This document shows, one piece after another, positions 1-5,702 of a stretch of 6,592 nt of DNA. The translations under genes and the position numbers were made by a program. The stretch comes from Thermoleophilia bacterium (lineage in GTDB: Bacteria > Actinomycetota > Thermoleophilia > Gaiellales > Gaiellaceae), in assembly GCA_025933895.1 (NCBI GenBank), contig JAICZB010000143.1, forward strand, positions 1 to 6,592, read 5' to 3'. The number at the start of each line of letters is the position of its first letter. The first letter of the stretch is position 1. The notes below the pieces were generated by a model, which was given only the letters and a program-made list of their open reading frames with translations, made no database searches and was not told the origin of the DNA.

Positions 1-1
1 C

Positions 2-625
2 CACGTCGCCTCCCTCTACCTGAAGCCGGACGCCGTCGAGCCGCCGTTCCTCTGCCTGCTCGCGAGCGGCGGGCACACGATGCTCCTCGACGTCCGCTCG
101 TACACCGAGCGGGAGCTGCTCGGCTCCACGCTCGACGACGCCGCCGGCGAGGCGTTCGACAAGGGAGCGCGCCTGCTGGGCCTCGGCTATCCGGGAGGCC
201 GCGAGATCGACCGCCTCGCGGGCGAGGGAGACGCGAGCGCCTACGACTTCCCCGTCGCGCGCGTGCCGGGGCTCGACTTCTCGTTCTCGGGCCTGAAGAC
301 GGCGCTGCTCTACGCCGTCCGCAACCTCGGCGAGGAGGAGCTCGACGCTCGCCGCGCCGATCTCGCCGCCTCCTTTCAGCACGCGATCGTGCGTGCCCTC
401 GTCGAGCGCGTGCGGGAAGCCGCGACGCAAGCCGGCCGCGACCGGATCGCGATCGTCGGCGGCGTCGCCGCCAACTCGGCCCTGCGTGCGGCGCTCCCGG
501 AGGCAACGGCGGCACCGCTCGCCCTCTGCACCGACAACGCGGCGATGATCGCCTCGGCTGCGCGCTGGACCGAGGCGGTGCCATACCCGCGGTACCTCGC
601 ACTCGACGCCTACGCATCGCGCTAA
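2..625 (+). CDS. tsaD: tRNA N6-adenosine threonylcarbamoyltransferase TsaD (5'-truncated)
   Basis: TsaD transfers the threonylcarbamoyl group from threonylcarbamoyl-AMP to A37 of ANN-decoding tRNAs, making t6A in the cytoplasm with TsaB and TsaE. The reading frame is open from base 2, so the first part of the gene (roughly 130 residues by comparison with the usual ~340) lies outside the window; 207 residues are visible. Family signatures in order are HVASLY at the very start (its His matches the second metal ligand of the family HxxxH motif), SGGHT at bases 65-79, DDAAGEAFDKGARLLGLGYP, FSFSGLKTAL, GGVAANSALR and CTDNAAMIA, whose Asp is the third metal ligand in known TsaD structures. The ORF ends in TAA, 51 bases before the dehydrogenase start. 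No damage is seen in the visible part. Identification is firm. Confidence 0.97.
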   Translation, partial: HVASLYLKPDAVEPPFLCLLASGGHTMLLDVRSYTERELLGSTLDDAAGEAFDKGARLLGLGYPGGREIDRLAGEGDASAYDFPVARVPGLDFSFSGLKTALLYAVRNLGEEELDARRADLAASFQHAIVRALVERVREAATQAGRDRIAIVGGVAANSALRAALPEATAAPLALCTDNAAMIASAARWTEAVPYPRYLALDAYASR

Positions 626-676
626 GCTCGCCGAGGCGTCAAGTTTCAGCCCGTTTGCAGCGACAAAGGAGAAGAG

Positions 677-1948
677 GTGTCCGCAGCCGTAACGACGTCT
701 CACCTGCGCGAGAATCCGTTCGAGCTGGCGCGCGAGCAGCTGCGCCGTGTCGGCACCACCTTCGAGATCGACCCCAACCTCATCGCGGTGCTCGGCGAGT
801 GCAAGAAGGCGATCGAGGTCTCGATCCCGGTCAGCATGGACGACGGGTCGACGTCGGTCTTCAAGGGGTACCGCGTCACCCACAACATCGCGCGTGGACC
901 GTCGAAGGGCGGCATCCGTTACCACCCCGACGTCACCGTCGACGAGGTCAAGGCGCTCGCGATGTGGATGACGTGGAAGTGCGCGCTCATGGGCATCCCG
1001 TTCGGCGGCGCCAAGGGCGGCGTGGTGTGCGACCCGAAGAAGATGTCGCGCGGCGAGCTCGAGCGGATGACCCGCCGCTTCACGAGCGAGATCATCAACG
1101 AGATCGGCCCGGAGAAGGACATCCCGGCGCCGGACGTCGGCACCGACGGCTCGACGATGGCCTGGATCTTCGACACGTTCTCGATGAACAAGGGCCACTC
1201 GGTGCTCGGTGTCGTCACGGGCAAGCCGCTCACGATCGGCGGCTCGCTCGGCCGCGTCGAGGCGACCTCGCGCGGCTCGCTGTTCTGCATCCGCGACGCT
1301 GTCGCGAAGCTCGACAAGCGCATCGCCGGGATGAAGGTCGTCGTGCAGGGCTTCGGCAACGTCGGCAGCTACCTCGCGCAGTTCCTCCACCAGGAGGGCG
1401 CGACTGTCACCGCGATCTCCGACTCGACGACCGCGCTCCACAACCCGAAGGGCATCGACATCCCGGCCGCGTTCGCCTACAAGGCCGAGAACCGAACGCT
1501 CGCCGGGCTCAAGGACGCCGAGACGATCACGAACGAGGAGCTCGTTCTCCTCGACTGCGACATCCTCGCGCCGTGCGCGCTCGAGCAGGTGATCACCGAG
1601 GAGAACGCCGATCAGGTCAAGGCCGCGATCATCTGCGAGGGCGCGAACGGTCCGGTCACACCGGCGGCCGACGCGGTCCTAGAGGACAAGGGCGTCCTGA
1701 TCCTCCCCGACGTGCTCGCGAACGCCGGCGGCGTCGTCGTCTCGTACTTCGAGTGGGTGCAGGGCCTCCAGGAGTATTTCTGGAAGGAGGTCGAGGTGAA
1801 CGCGAAGCTCAACGACATCGTGAGCCGCGCGTTCGACGAGACGTGGGAGACGGCGCAGAGCCGCAAGCTCCCGATGCGAGTCGCCGCCTACGGGCTCGCG
1901 GTGAAGCGCGTCGCCGAGGCGACGGTCACGCGAGGGATCTACCCGTAA
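677..1948 (+). CDS. gdhA: Glutamate dehydrogenase (Glu/Leu/Phe/Val family)
   Basis: This enzyme interconverts glutamate and 2-oxoglutarate plus ammonia using NAD(P), in the cytoplasm. The 423 residues match the full length of the hexameric bacterial/archaeal type. The GTG start is supported by AAAGGAG at 665-671, five bases upstream. Substrate-domain features are GPSKGG (K77), MTWK (K101), GGAKGG (K113, catalytic Lys) and PAPDVGTDG (D153, catalytic Asp). These match K89, K113, K125 and D165 of the Clostridium symbiosum enzyme. S356 in GGVVVSYFEW matches its S380, which with K77 supports glutamate over branched-chain or aromatic substrates. The dinucleotide-binding loop is GFGNVG (225-230). 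The next strand ends in SDS (248-250); an acidic residue there hints at NAD rather than NADP, but this is weak. The stop overlaps the following glutaredoxin-like frame. Leucine or valine dehydrogenase is less likely. Confidence 0.96.
   Translation: MSAAVTTSHLRENPFELAREQLRRVGTTFEIDPNLIAVLGECKKAIEVSIPVSMDDGSTSVFKGYRVTHNIARGPSKGGIRYHPDVTVDEVKALAMWMTWKCALMGIPFGGAKGGVVCDPKKMSRGELERMTRRFTSEIINEIGPEKDIPAPDVGTDGSTMAWIFDTFSMNKGHSVLGVVTGKPLTIGGSLGRVEATSRGSLFCIRDAVAKLDKRIAGMKVVVQGFGNVGSYLAQFLHQEGATVTAISDSTTALHNPKGIDIPAAFAYKAENRTLAGLKDAETITNEELVLLDCDILAPCALEQVITEENADQVKAAIICEGANGPVTPAADAVLEDKGVLILPDVLANAGGVVVSYFEWVQGLQEYFWKEVEVNAKLNDIVSRAFDETWETAQSRKLPMRVAAYGLAVKRVAEATVTRGIYP
1932..1937 (+). promoter_or_regulatory. 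Shine-Dalgarno-like GAGGGA inside the end of gdhA
   Basis: GAGGGA lies seven bases before the GTA at 1945, ideal spacing for initiation there. It also encodes part of the dehydrogenase C-terminus, so it could be chance. Its position is the main argument for placing the start of the glutaredoxin-like gene at 1945. Confidence 0.45.
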
Positions 1949-2190
1949 CGGAAGTCGTTCTCTTCACCGCGGCGGGCTGTCACCTCTGCGCGGCGGCCCG
2001 CCGCGTCGTCACCGCGGCGCAGGAGGAGCTCGGCTTCGAGTTGCGCGAGGTCGCGATCGACGGCGACCCCGAGCTCGAGGCGGCGTACCGCGAGTGGATC
2101 CCGGTCGTCGAGATCGACGGCCGGCGGCGATTCGTCTACCACGTGCACCCGAGTGCGTTGCGGAAGGCACTTGCACAAGCGAGCGCGTAA
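1945..2190 (+). CDS. Glutaredoxin-like (DUF836-type) thiol-disulfide protein
   Basis: This is a small cytoplasmic thioredoxin-fold protein, probably reducing disulfides or mixed disulfides; its partner is unknown. From base 1945 it has 81 residues: a first strand TEVVLFTA, the redox motif CHLC (C12, C15), a helix, a second strand FELREVAID, then WIPVVEIDG with the fold's cis-proline (P53), and a C-terminal helix. This is close to the minimal length for the Glrx-like family. The start is odd. The frame stays open far upstream through gdhA, but no ATG, GTG or TTG occurs just before CHLC. GTA at 1945 overlaps the gdhA TAA stop and follows GAGGGA; a single A-to-G change would make GTGA, a common start/stop overlap. 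The nearest in-frame standard start is GTG at 1843, which would add 34 Arg-rich residues read out of the dehydrogenase gene and looks unreal. Glutaredoxin-like genes next to rex are common in actinobacteria. The protein is convincing; the start is uncertain. Confidence 0.85.
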   Translation, partial: VTEVVLFTAAGCHLCAAARRVVTAAQEELGFELREVAIDGDPELEAAYREWIPVVEIDGRRRFVYHVHPSALRKALAQASA

Positions 2191-2196
2191 GCAGCC

Positions 2197-2205
2197 TGGT
2201 ACAAC
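2197..2205 (+). promoter_or_regulatory. Putative extended -10 promoter element upstream of rex
   Basis: TGGTACAAC fits the extended -10 form TGn plus a TAnnnT-like hexamer (TACAAC). It sits in the 57-base gap between the glutaredoxin-like gene and rex, and would start a transcript near 2212 with a leader of about 36 bases. No good -35 is seen at 16-18 bases; TTGCAC at 2171-2176 is too far away. The same 8-mer TGGTACAA recurs before hppA, which raises confidence somewhat. Confidence 0.4.
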
Positions 2206-2247
2206 AGAGAACGCCGTCACGAAGTTGAGCAACACAGAGGGGGTAGC

Positions 2248-2868
2248 GTGGCCGAGCGCCTGAATGTCGGCGTCGCCGCGCGCCTGTCCCGGTACCTCCA
2301 GGTGCTGACGCAGGCGCGCAAGATGGGCAAGACGAGGATCTCGTCGCAGGAGATCGCCGAGTACACGAACATCAACGCGACGCAGATCCGCCGCGACCTG
2401 TCCAACTTCGGCAAGTTCGGCAAGCGCGGAGTCGGCTACTCGATCGAGCTGCTGCTCGACGCGATCCGCAAGATCCTCCGCACGCAGGGCCAGCACAACG
2501 TCGCGCTCGTCGGCGCCGGCCGGCTCGGTCAGGCGATCGCGTCGTCGTCGATCTTCGCGGAGCACGGGATCAACATCGCCGTGGTCGTCGACATCGACGA
2601 GGGAAAGCTCGGGCAGCCGATCGGGCGCGTCACCGTCGAGCCGTACGAGCGGCTCGCCGAGCTCGTGCGCGAGACCAACGTCGTAGTCGGTGTGCTCGCC
2701 GTCCCGGCCGAGGCGGCACAGCGCGCAGCGGACGATCTCGTCGCGGCCGGTGTGAAGATCATCTTCAACTACTCCGAGGCGCTGCTCGAGACGCCCGCGG
2801 ACGTGACGGTGCACACGTCGAACCCCGCCGTCGAGCTGCTCTACGCGCTGTACTTCCATCTGACCTGA
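2248..2868 (+). CDS. rex: Redox-sensing transcriptional repressor Rex
   Basis: Rex is a homodimeric repressor that binds operators when NADH is low and releases them when NADH binds, controlling respiratory and fermentative genes. The 206 residues match a typical Rex. An N-terminal winged helix (about 1-80) contains ISSQEIAEYTNINATQIRRD and FGKFGKRGVGY, the family's DNA-recognition region. A Rossmann domain (about 83-180) has GAGRLG (89-94) and an acidic strand end VVVDID (D115/D117) for NADH. A C-terminal helix (about 190-206) resembles the domain-swapped helix of the Rex dimer. The GTG start follows GAGGGGG at 2237-2243, four bases upstream. The gene probably has its own promoter at 2197-2205. 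I see no full Rex operator (TTGTGAA-n-TTCACAA type) in the gap, so autoregulation is not supported. The hemACD genes that follow rex in Streptomyces are absent; a small unknown ORF overlaps the rex stop instead. Confidence 0.96.
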   Translation: MAERLNVGVAARLSRYLQVLTQARKMGKTRISSQEIAEYTNINATQIRRDLSNFGKFGKRGVGYSIELLLDAIRKILRTQGQHNVALVGAGRLGQAIASSSIFAEHGINIAVVVDIDEGKLGQPIGRVTVEPYERLAELVRETNVVVGVLAVPAEAAQRAADDLVAAGVKIIFNYSEALLETPADVTVHTSNPAVELLYALYFHLT

Positions 2869-3182
2869 GCACCGCGCACATCGAGGAGCCCTGGGGATAC
2901 GCCGAGGTAGCGTGCAGCGGCCGAGTCTTCGTCGACCGGCGAGGGATCCGGGCCGAGCGGGTCGTGATCATGCGGCTTGCCCCCGCGACGGAGTCCCGGC
3001 CCCGACCCGCCGAGGCTGACGAGGATGCGCGAGGTCTCGGCGCGAGGTACGGCGTAGCGGTGGTCGGGCTCGAGGAAGTCCCAGGCTGGGTGACCGCGAA
3101 CCGGCGTCCGACGGGCGGTCCCGCTGAGGAAGCGACAGTCGATTTCGAGTCGCTCGACCCGCCGGGCCTTCCCTCGACGTGA
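2865..3182 (+). CDS. Hypothetical protein of unknown function, probable CTG start
   Basis: I do not recognise this protein. The frame begins with CTG at 2865, overlapping the rex TGA (CTGA), and encodes 105 residues to TGA at 3182. In the first 40 codons G/C is highest at third positions, lower at first and lowest at second, the pattern expected for real coding in this frame. The N-terminus would read (M)STAHIEEPWGYAEVACSG, plausible for a folded protein, followed by a beta-rich stretch (GRVFVDRRGIRAERVVIMRL). A Pro/Glu/Arg-rich linker comes next, then GVAVVGLEEVPGWVTANRR and a Pro-rich, acidic tail. No signal peptide, membrane segment or Cys pair is evident. There is no ATG, GTG or TTG between the rex stop and GTG 2964, which would give only 72 residues. 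No Shine-Dalgarno is seen at 2865, so expression would need coupling to rex translation. The second half has weaker third-position bias. It could instead be spacer DNA or a decayed gene. Confidence 0.5.
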   Translation: MSTAHIEEPWGYAEVACSGRVFVDRRGIRAERVVIMRLAPATESRPRPAEADEDARGLGARYGVAVVGLEEVPGWVTANRRPTGGPAEEATVDFESLDPPGLPST

Positions 3183-3184
3183 CG

Positions 3185-3190
3185 TACGGT
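3185..3190 (+). promoter_or_regulatory. Putative -10 box for a leaderless glycosyltransferase transcript
   Basis: TACGGT (TAnnnT) ends seven bases before the ATG at 3198, so transcription would begin at or next to the start codon. No Shine-Dalgarno lies ahead of that ATG. No convincing -35 is visible. Confidence 0.35.
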
Positions 3191-3197
3191 CCGGCCG

Positions 3198-4445
3198 ATG
3201 CGAGTGCTCCTCTGGCATGGATACCTCCTCGGAGGAACCGGCTCGAACGTCTACACACGGGCGCTCGCGCGGGAGTGGAGCCTCGCCGGGCACGACGTCA
3301 CGGTCGTCTGCCAGGAGCGGCATCCCGAGCGCTATGACCTCGGCGGCGCACGGCTCGTCGTGCCGGAGCTGCCGGGAGGTCTGCTCCCCGTCTTCGTGCT
3401 CGACCGGTACGAGGGGATGGACGCTCGGCTGCTCGTGGACTTCTCGGGGGAGGAGCGGGACGCGTACGTCGAGGCGAACGCCGCGGCGCTGCGCGAGCTC
3501 GCACCGGCGGATCTCGTCTTCGCGAACCATGTCCTGCTCGGCGCCCTGGTCGGCGCCGCGAGCGGGCTGCGCTTCCGCGTCAAGGCGCACGGCTCGGAGC
3601 TCGAATACGCGATGCGGGGCCGGCCCGACCTCGCGCGCTGGGGTGCGGAGGCGCTTGCCGAGGCGGAGGTCGTGTACGCGGGCTCCGAGCACATCCGCGA
3701 CGTGCTCGAGGAGGTGTGCGGGCATGTCGACCGGGTCGAGATCGTGCCGCCGGGGGTCGACGTGGACGAGTTCCGGCCGGAGCCGCGCGAGGACGCCCTG
3801 GCCGCGCTGCTCGAGGAGGCGCGGGCCGACCCGCCGAACCCGGAAAACCGCGAGGAGAGACTCCCGGACAAGGGGAACGCAGAGCGCTTCGCGCACTTCT
3901 TCGCCGAGAAGACGCCCACAGTCGTCTACTTCGGGAAGCTGATCGAGAACAAGGGCGTGCATGTCCTGCTCGAGGCGCTCGCCGGTCTCGACGCGCGGGC
4001 AGTCGTCGTCGGTTTCGGCGATTTCCGCCCAAGGCTCGAGGAGCTCGCGCCGCCGGGCACGCTCTTCACCGGCGCGCTCGAGCACCGCCACCTTCGCCAC
4101 CTGCTGCCGCTCTGCGACGCCGCCGTCGTGCCGTCGATCTTCCCCGAGGCGTTCGGCATGGTCGCCGCCGAGGCGGCGGCGGCCGGAGTGCTGCCGGTGG
4201 TCTCCGCGCACTCCGGTCTCGCCGAGGTTGCCGCGGGGATCGGTGAGGAAGTCGGACCCGAAGCGGCCGCGCTGATCTCGTTCCCGGCCGGCGACGCAGA
4301 TGCGCTGCGCGACCGCCTGGCCGCAGTGCTCGCGTTGTCCCCCGAACGCAGGCGCCGGCTCGGCCTCGCAGCGCGCCGCGCGGTCGAGAAGCGGTGGAGC
4401 TGGAAGGTCGTCGCAGCGCGACTCCTGGCCACTTCAAAGGCGTAA
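3198..4445 (+). CDS. GT4-family glycosyltransferase
   Basis: This is a retaining glycosyltransferase of the GT-B fold, moving a sugar from an activated nucleotide donor to an unknown acceptor, probably at the cytoplasmic face. The 415 residues show an N-terminal acceptor domain beginning MRVLLWHGYLLGGTGSNVY, with the Gly-rich loop after the first strand. The inter-domain segment VEIVPPGVDVDEF is at about 180-192. The donor domain starts at VVYFGKLIENKGVHVLLEAL (242-261). The family E-x7-E motif is EAFGMVAAE (E317, E325) within PSIFPEAFG. Residues about 194-238, between the domains, form an unusually long polar insert. No membrane segment is obvious. ATG 3198 begins the conserved first strand, so it is the likely start despite lacking a ribosome site. 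The ligase gene follows 13 bases after the stop. GT4 includes MshA of mycothiol synthesis, but the sequence alone does not support that name. Confidence 0.9.
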   Translation: MRVLLWHGYLLGGTGSNVYTRALAREWSLAGHDVTVVCQERHPERYDLGGARLVVPELPGGLLPVFVLDRYEGMDARLLVDFSGEERDAYVEANAAALRELAPADLVFANHVLLGALVGAASGLRFRVKAHGSELEYAMRGRPDLARWGAEALAEAEVVYAGSEHIRDVLEEVCGHVDRVEIVPPGVDVDEFRPEPREDALAALLEEARADPPNPENREERLPDKGNAERFAHFFAEKTPTVVYFGKLIENKGVHVLLEALAGLDARAVVVGFGDFRPRLEELAPPGTLFTGALEHRHLRHLLPLCDAAVVPSIFPEAFGMVAAEAAAAGVLPVVSAHSGLAEVAAGIGEEVGPEAAALISFPAGDADALRDRLAAVLALSPERRRRLGLAARRAVEKRWSWKVVAARLLATSKA

Positions 4446-4446
4446 G

Positions 4447-4452
4447 TAGGCT
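4447..4452 (+). promoter_or_regulatory. Putative -10 box for a leaderless ligase transcript
   Basis: TAGGCT (TAnnnT) ends six bases before the GTG at 4459, right after the glycosyltransferase stop. There is no Shine-Dalgarno before that GTG, so a leaderless transcript is a reasonable reading. Read-through from the upstream gene remains possible. Confidence 0.35.
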
Positions 4453-4458
4453 TCCCGC

Positions 4459-5619
4459 GTGGGCGAGGAGCAGCGGCTCGGCTACGAGGAGATGCTTGCG
4501 GCCTCGCGCGAGGCGTTCGACGCCGTGCCCGACTTCACGGTCGCCGTGGAGGAGGAGTTCGCGCTCCTCAACCCCGAGACGCTCGGCCTCGTCAACCGCT
4601 TCGAGGAGCTGCAGGAAGCCGCGCGGGGAACGGCGCTCGAGTCGCACCTCGTCGGTGAGCTCATCGCTTCCGAGATCGAGGTCCGCACCGGCCGCTGCGA
4701 CTCGTTCGCGGGCGCCGCAGCACTTCTCGGTGAGCGGCGGCAGCAACTTCGCGCCGTCGTCGAGCCGCGCGGAGTCGCGCTGGGCGCGACCGGCACGCAC
4801 CCCTGGAGCCCGTGGCAGGAGCAGCGGATCATCGACACACCGCACTACCGGCGCAACGACGAGGTCCTCCGCTACGTCGTCTGGCGCAACAACTCCTTCG
4901 GCCAGCACGTGCACGTCGGCATCCACGGCGCCGACCGCGCGATCCGCGTCTGCTCCGCACTGCGCAACCACCTGCCGGAGCTGCTCGCGCTTTCCGCGAG
5001 CTCGCCGTTCGTGGAGGGTGTCTTCTCGGGCCTCCACTCGGCGCGGACCCAGATCTTCACCCGGATGTTCCCGCGCTGCGGCATCCCGGACGCGTTCGCC
5101 GGCTGGGACGAGTGGGAGACGTACATCCGCTTCCTGTACGAGACCGGCTCGGTCACCGAGCACACGCAGATCTGGTGGAGCGTACGGCCGCACCTCGCGT
5201 TTCCGACGGTCGAGATCCGGATCTGCGACGCGCAGCCCGATCTCGCCGAATCGCGCTCCCTCGCCGCGCTCTGCTTCGCGCTGACGGCCAGGATCGCGCG
5301 CGCGCTCGACGAGGGCGAGCCGGTGCCGAACCTTCCGCATCGGCTGCTCGAGGAGAACCTCTGGCGCGCGATCCGGTATGGGCTCTCCGGAGAGCTGATC
5401 GACTTCCACCGCGGGGAGTCCGTGCCCGCACGCGCGCGCCTCGAGCGGCTCGTCGAGTGGGTGCGGCCGGTGGCCGAGGAGCTCGGCGCGGCGGAGTGGC
5501 TCGCGATTCCCGAGCGGAACGCGGCCGAGCGCCAGATCGCCCGTCACGAGGAGGGCGCGAGCATGCGTGAGATCTTCGAGGAACAGGTGCGGCGGCACCT
5601 CCGCACGCCCACTTCGTGA
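4459..5619 (+). CDS. Carboxylate-amine ligase, YbdK / glutamate-cysteine ligase type 2 family
   Basis: This is a member of the GCS2 family (glutamine-synthetase-like fold) that joins a carboxylate, typically the gamma-carboxyl of glutamate, to an amine such as cysteine using ATP. Its true substrate is not shown by the sequence. The 386 residues are close to the family's usual ~370. Motifs in order are TVAVEEEF (27-34, metal/ATP-binding acidic cluster), ATGTHPW (110-116), WRNNSFGQHVHVGI (142-155), WWSVRPH (239-245), TVEIRICDAQP (250-260) and NLWRAIRYGL (300-309). GTG 4459 is chosen because the frame begins there shortly after the upstream stop. ATG 4492 (residue 12) is an alternative, but its GGAG abuts the codon with no spacing. 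Its neighbour, a glycosyltransferase, lies 13 bases upstream. A role in low-molecular-weight thiol synthesis is an inference; many YbdK-type proteins have only weak glutamate-cysteine ligase activity. Confidence 0.92.
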   Translation: MGEEQRLGYEEMLAASREAFDAVPDFTVAVEEEFALLNPETLGLVNRFEELQEAARGTALESHLVGELIASEIEVRTGRCDSFAGAAALLGERRQQLRAVVEPRGVALGATGTHPWSPWQEQRIIDTPHYRRNDEVLRYVVWRNNSFGQHVHVGIHGADRAIRVCSALRNHLPELLALSASSPFVEGVFSGLHSARTQIFTRMFPRCGIPDAFAGWDEWETYIRFLYETGSVTEHTQIWWSVRPHLAFPTVEIRICDAQPDLAESRSLAALCFALTARIARALDEGEPVPNLPHRLLEENLWRAIRYGLSGELIDFHRGESVPARARLERLVEWVRPVAEELGAAEWLAIPERNAAERQIARHEEGASMREIFEEQVRRHLRTPTS

Positions 5620-5639
5620 CACGGTCTGACCGGGCCTTG

Positions 5640-5648
5640 TGGTACAAA
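5640..5648 (+). promoter_or_regulatory. Putative extended -10 promoter element upstream of hppA
   Basis: TGGTACAAA matches the extended -10 form (TG, one base, TACAAA) and shares the 8-mer TGGTACAA with the element ahead of rex. It would start a transcript near 5655 with a leader of about 48 bases. It lies inside a small inverted repeat, GGCCT (5633-5637) and AGGCC (5651-5655), which might act on the upstream transcript or bind a regulator. No -35 is convincing. Confidence 0.45.
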
Positions 5649-5702
5649 CCAGGCCGCGTCGGGGTGTCTCGGCGCTGACTTTGTGACGCCCGGAGGGACC
5701 CG

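Noticed and set aside
626..676. Possible promoter between tsaD and gdhA
   Set aside because: No -10 box at suitable spacing from a -35 is visible; only the gdhA ribosome site can be supported.
655..1944. Long open frame on the + strand through gdhA that continues into the glutaredoxin-like gene
   Set aside because: It is an out-of-frame shadow of gdhA, extremely Arg-rich and with no family features. Only the part after 1945 encodes a recognisable protein.
2243..2275. tRNA-Leu/Ser-like 5' half (GTAGCGTGGCCGAGCGCCT) at the rex start
   Set aside because: No anticodon arm, no GTTCGA T-loop and no acceptor partner follow; it is the rex start region with a chance resemblance.
1939..5622. Very long minus-strand open frames opposite rex, the glycosyltransferase and the ligase
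   Set aside because: They mirror strongly supported + strand genes in GC-rich DNA where stops are rare, are Arg/Pro/Asp-rich, and show no family motifs.
5633..5655. Inverted repeat GGCCT...AGGCC as a terminator for the ligase gene
   Set aside because: The stem is only 5 bp with a 13-base loop and no T-run follows; the centre is better read as a -10 element.
5681..5686. TTGTGA, a half-site of the Rex operator, in the hppA leader
   Set aside because: The other half (TTCACAA) is absent at the required spacing, so a single hexamer is likely chance.
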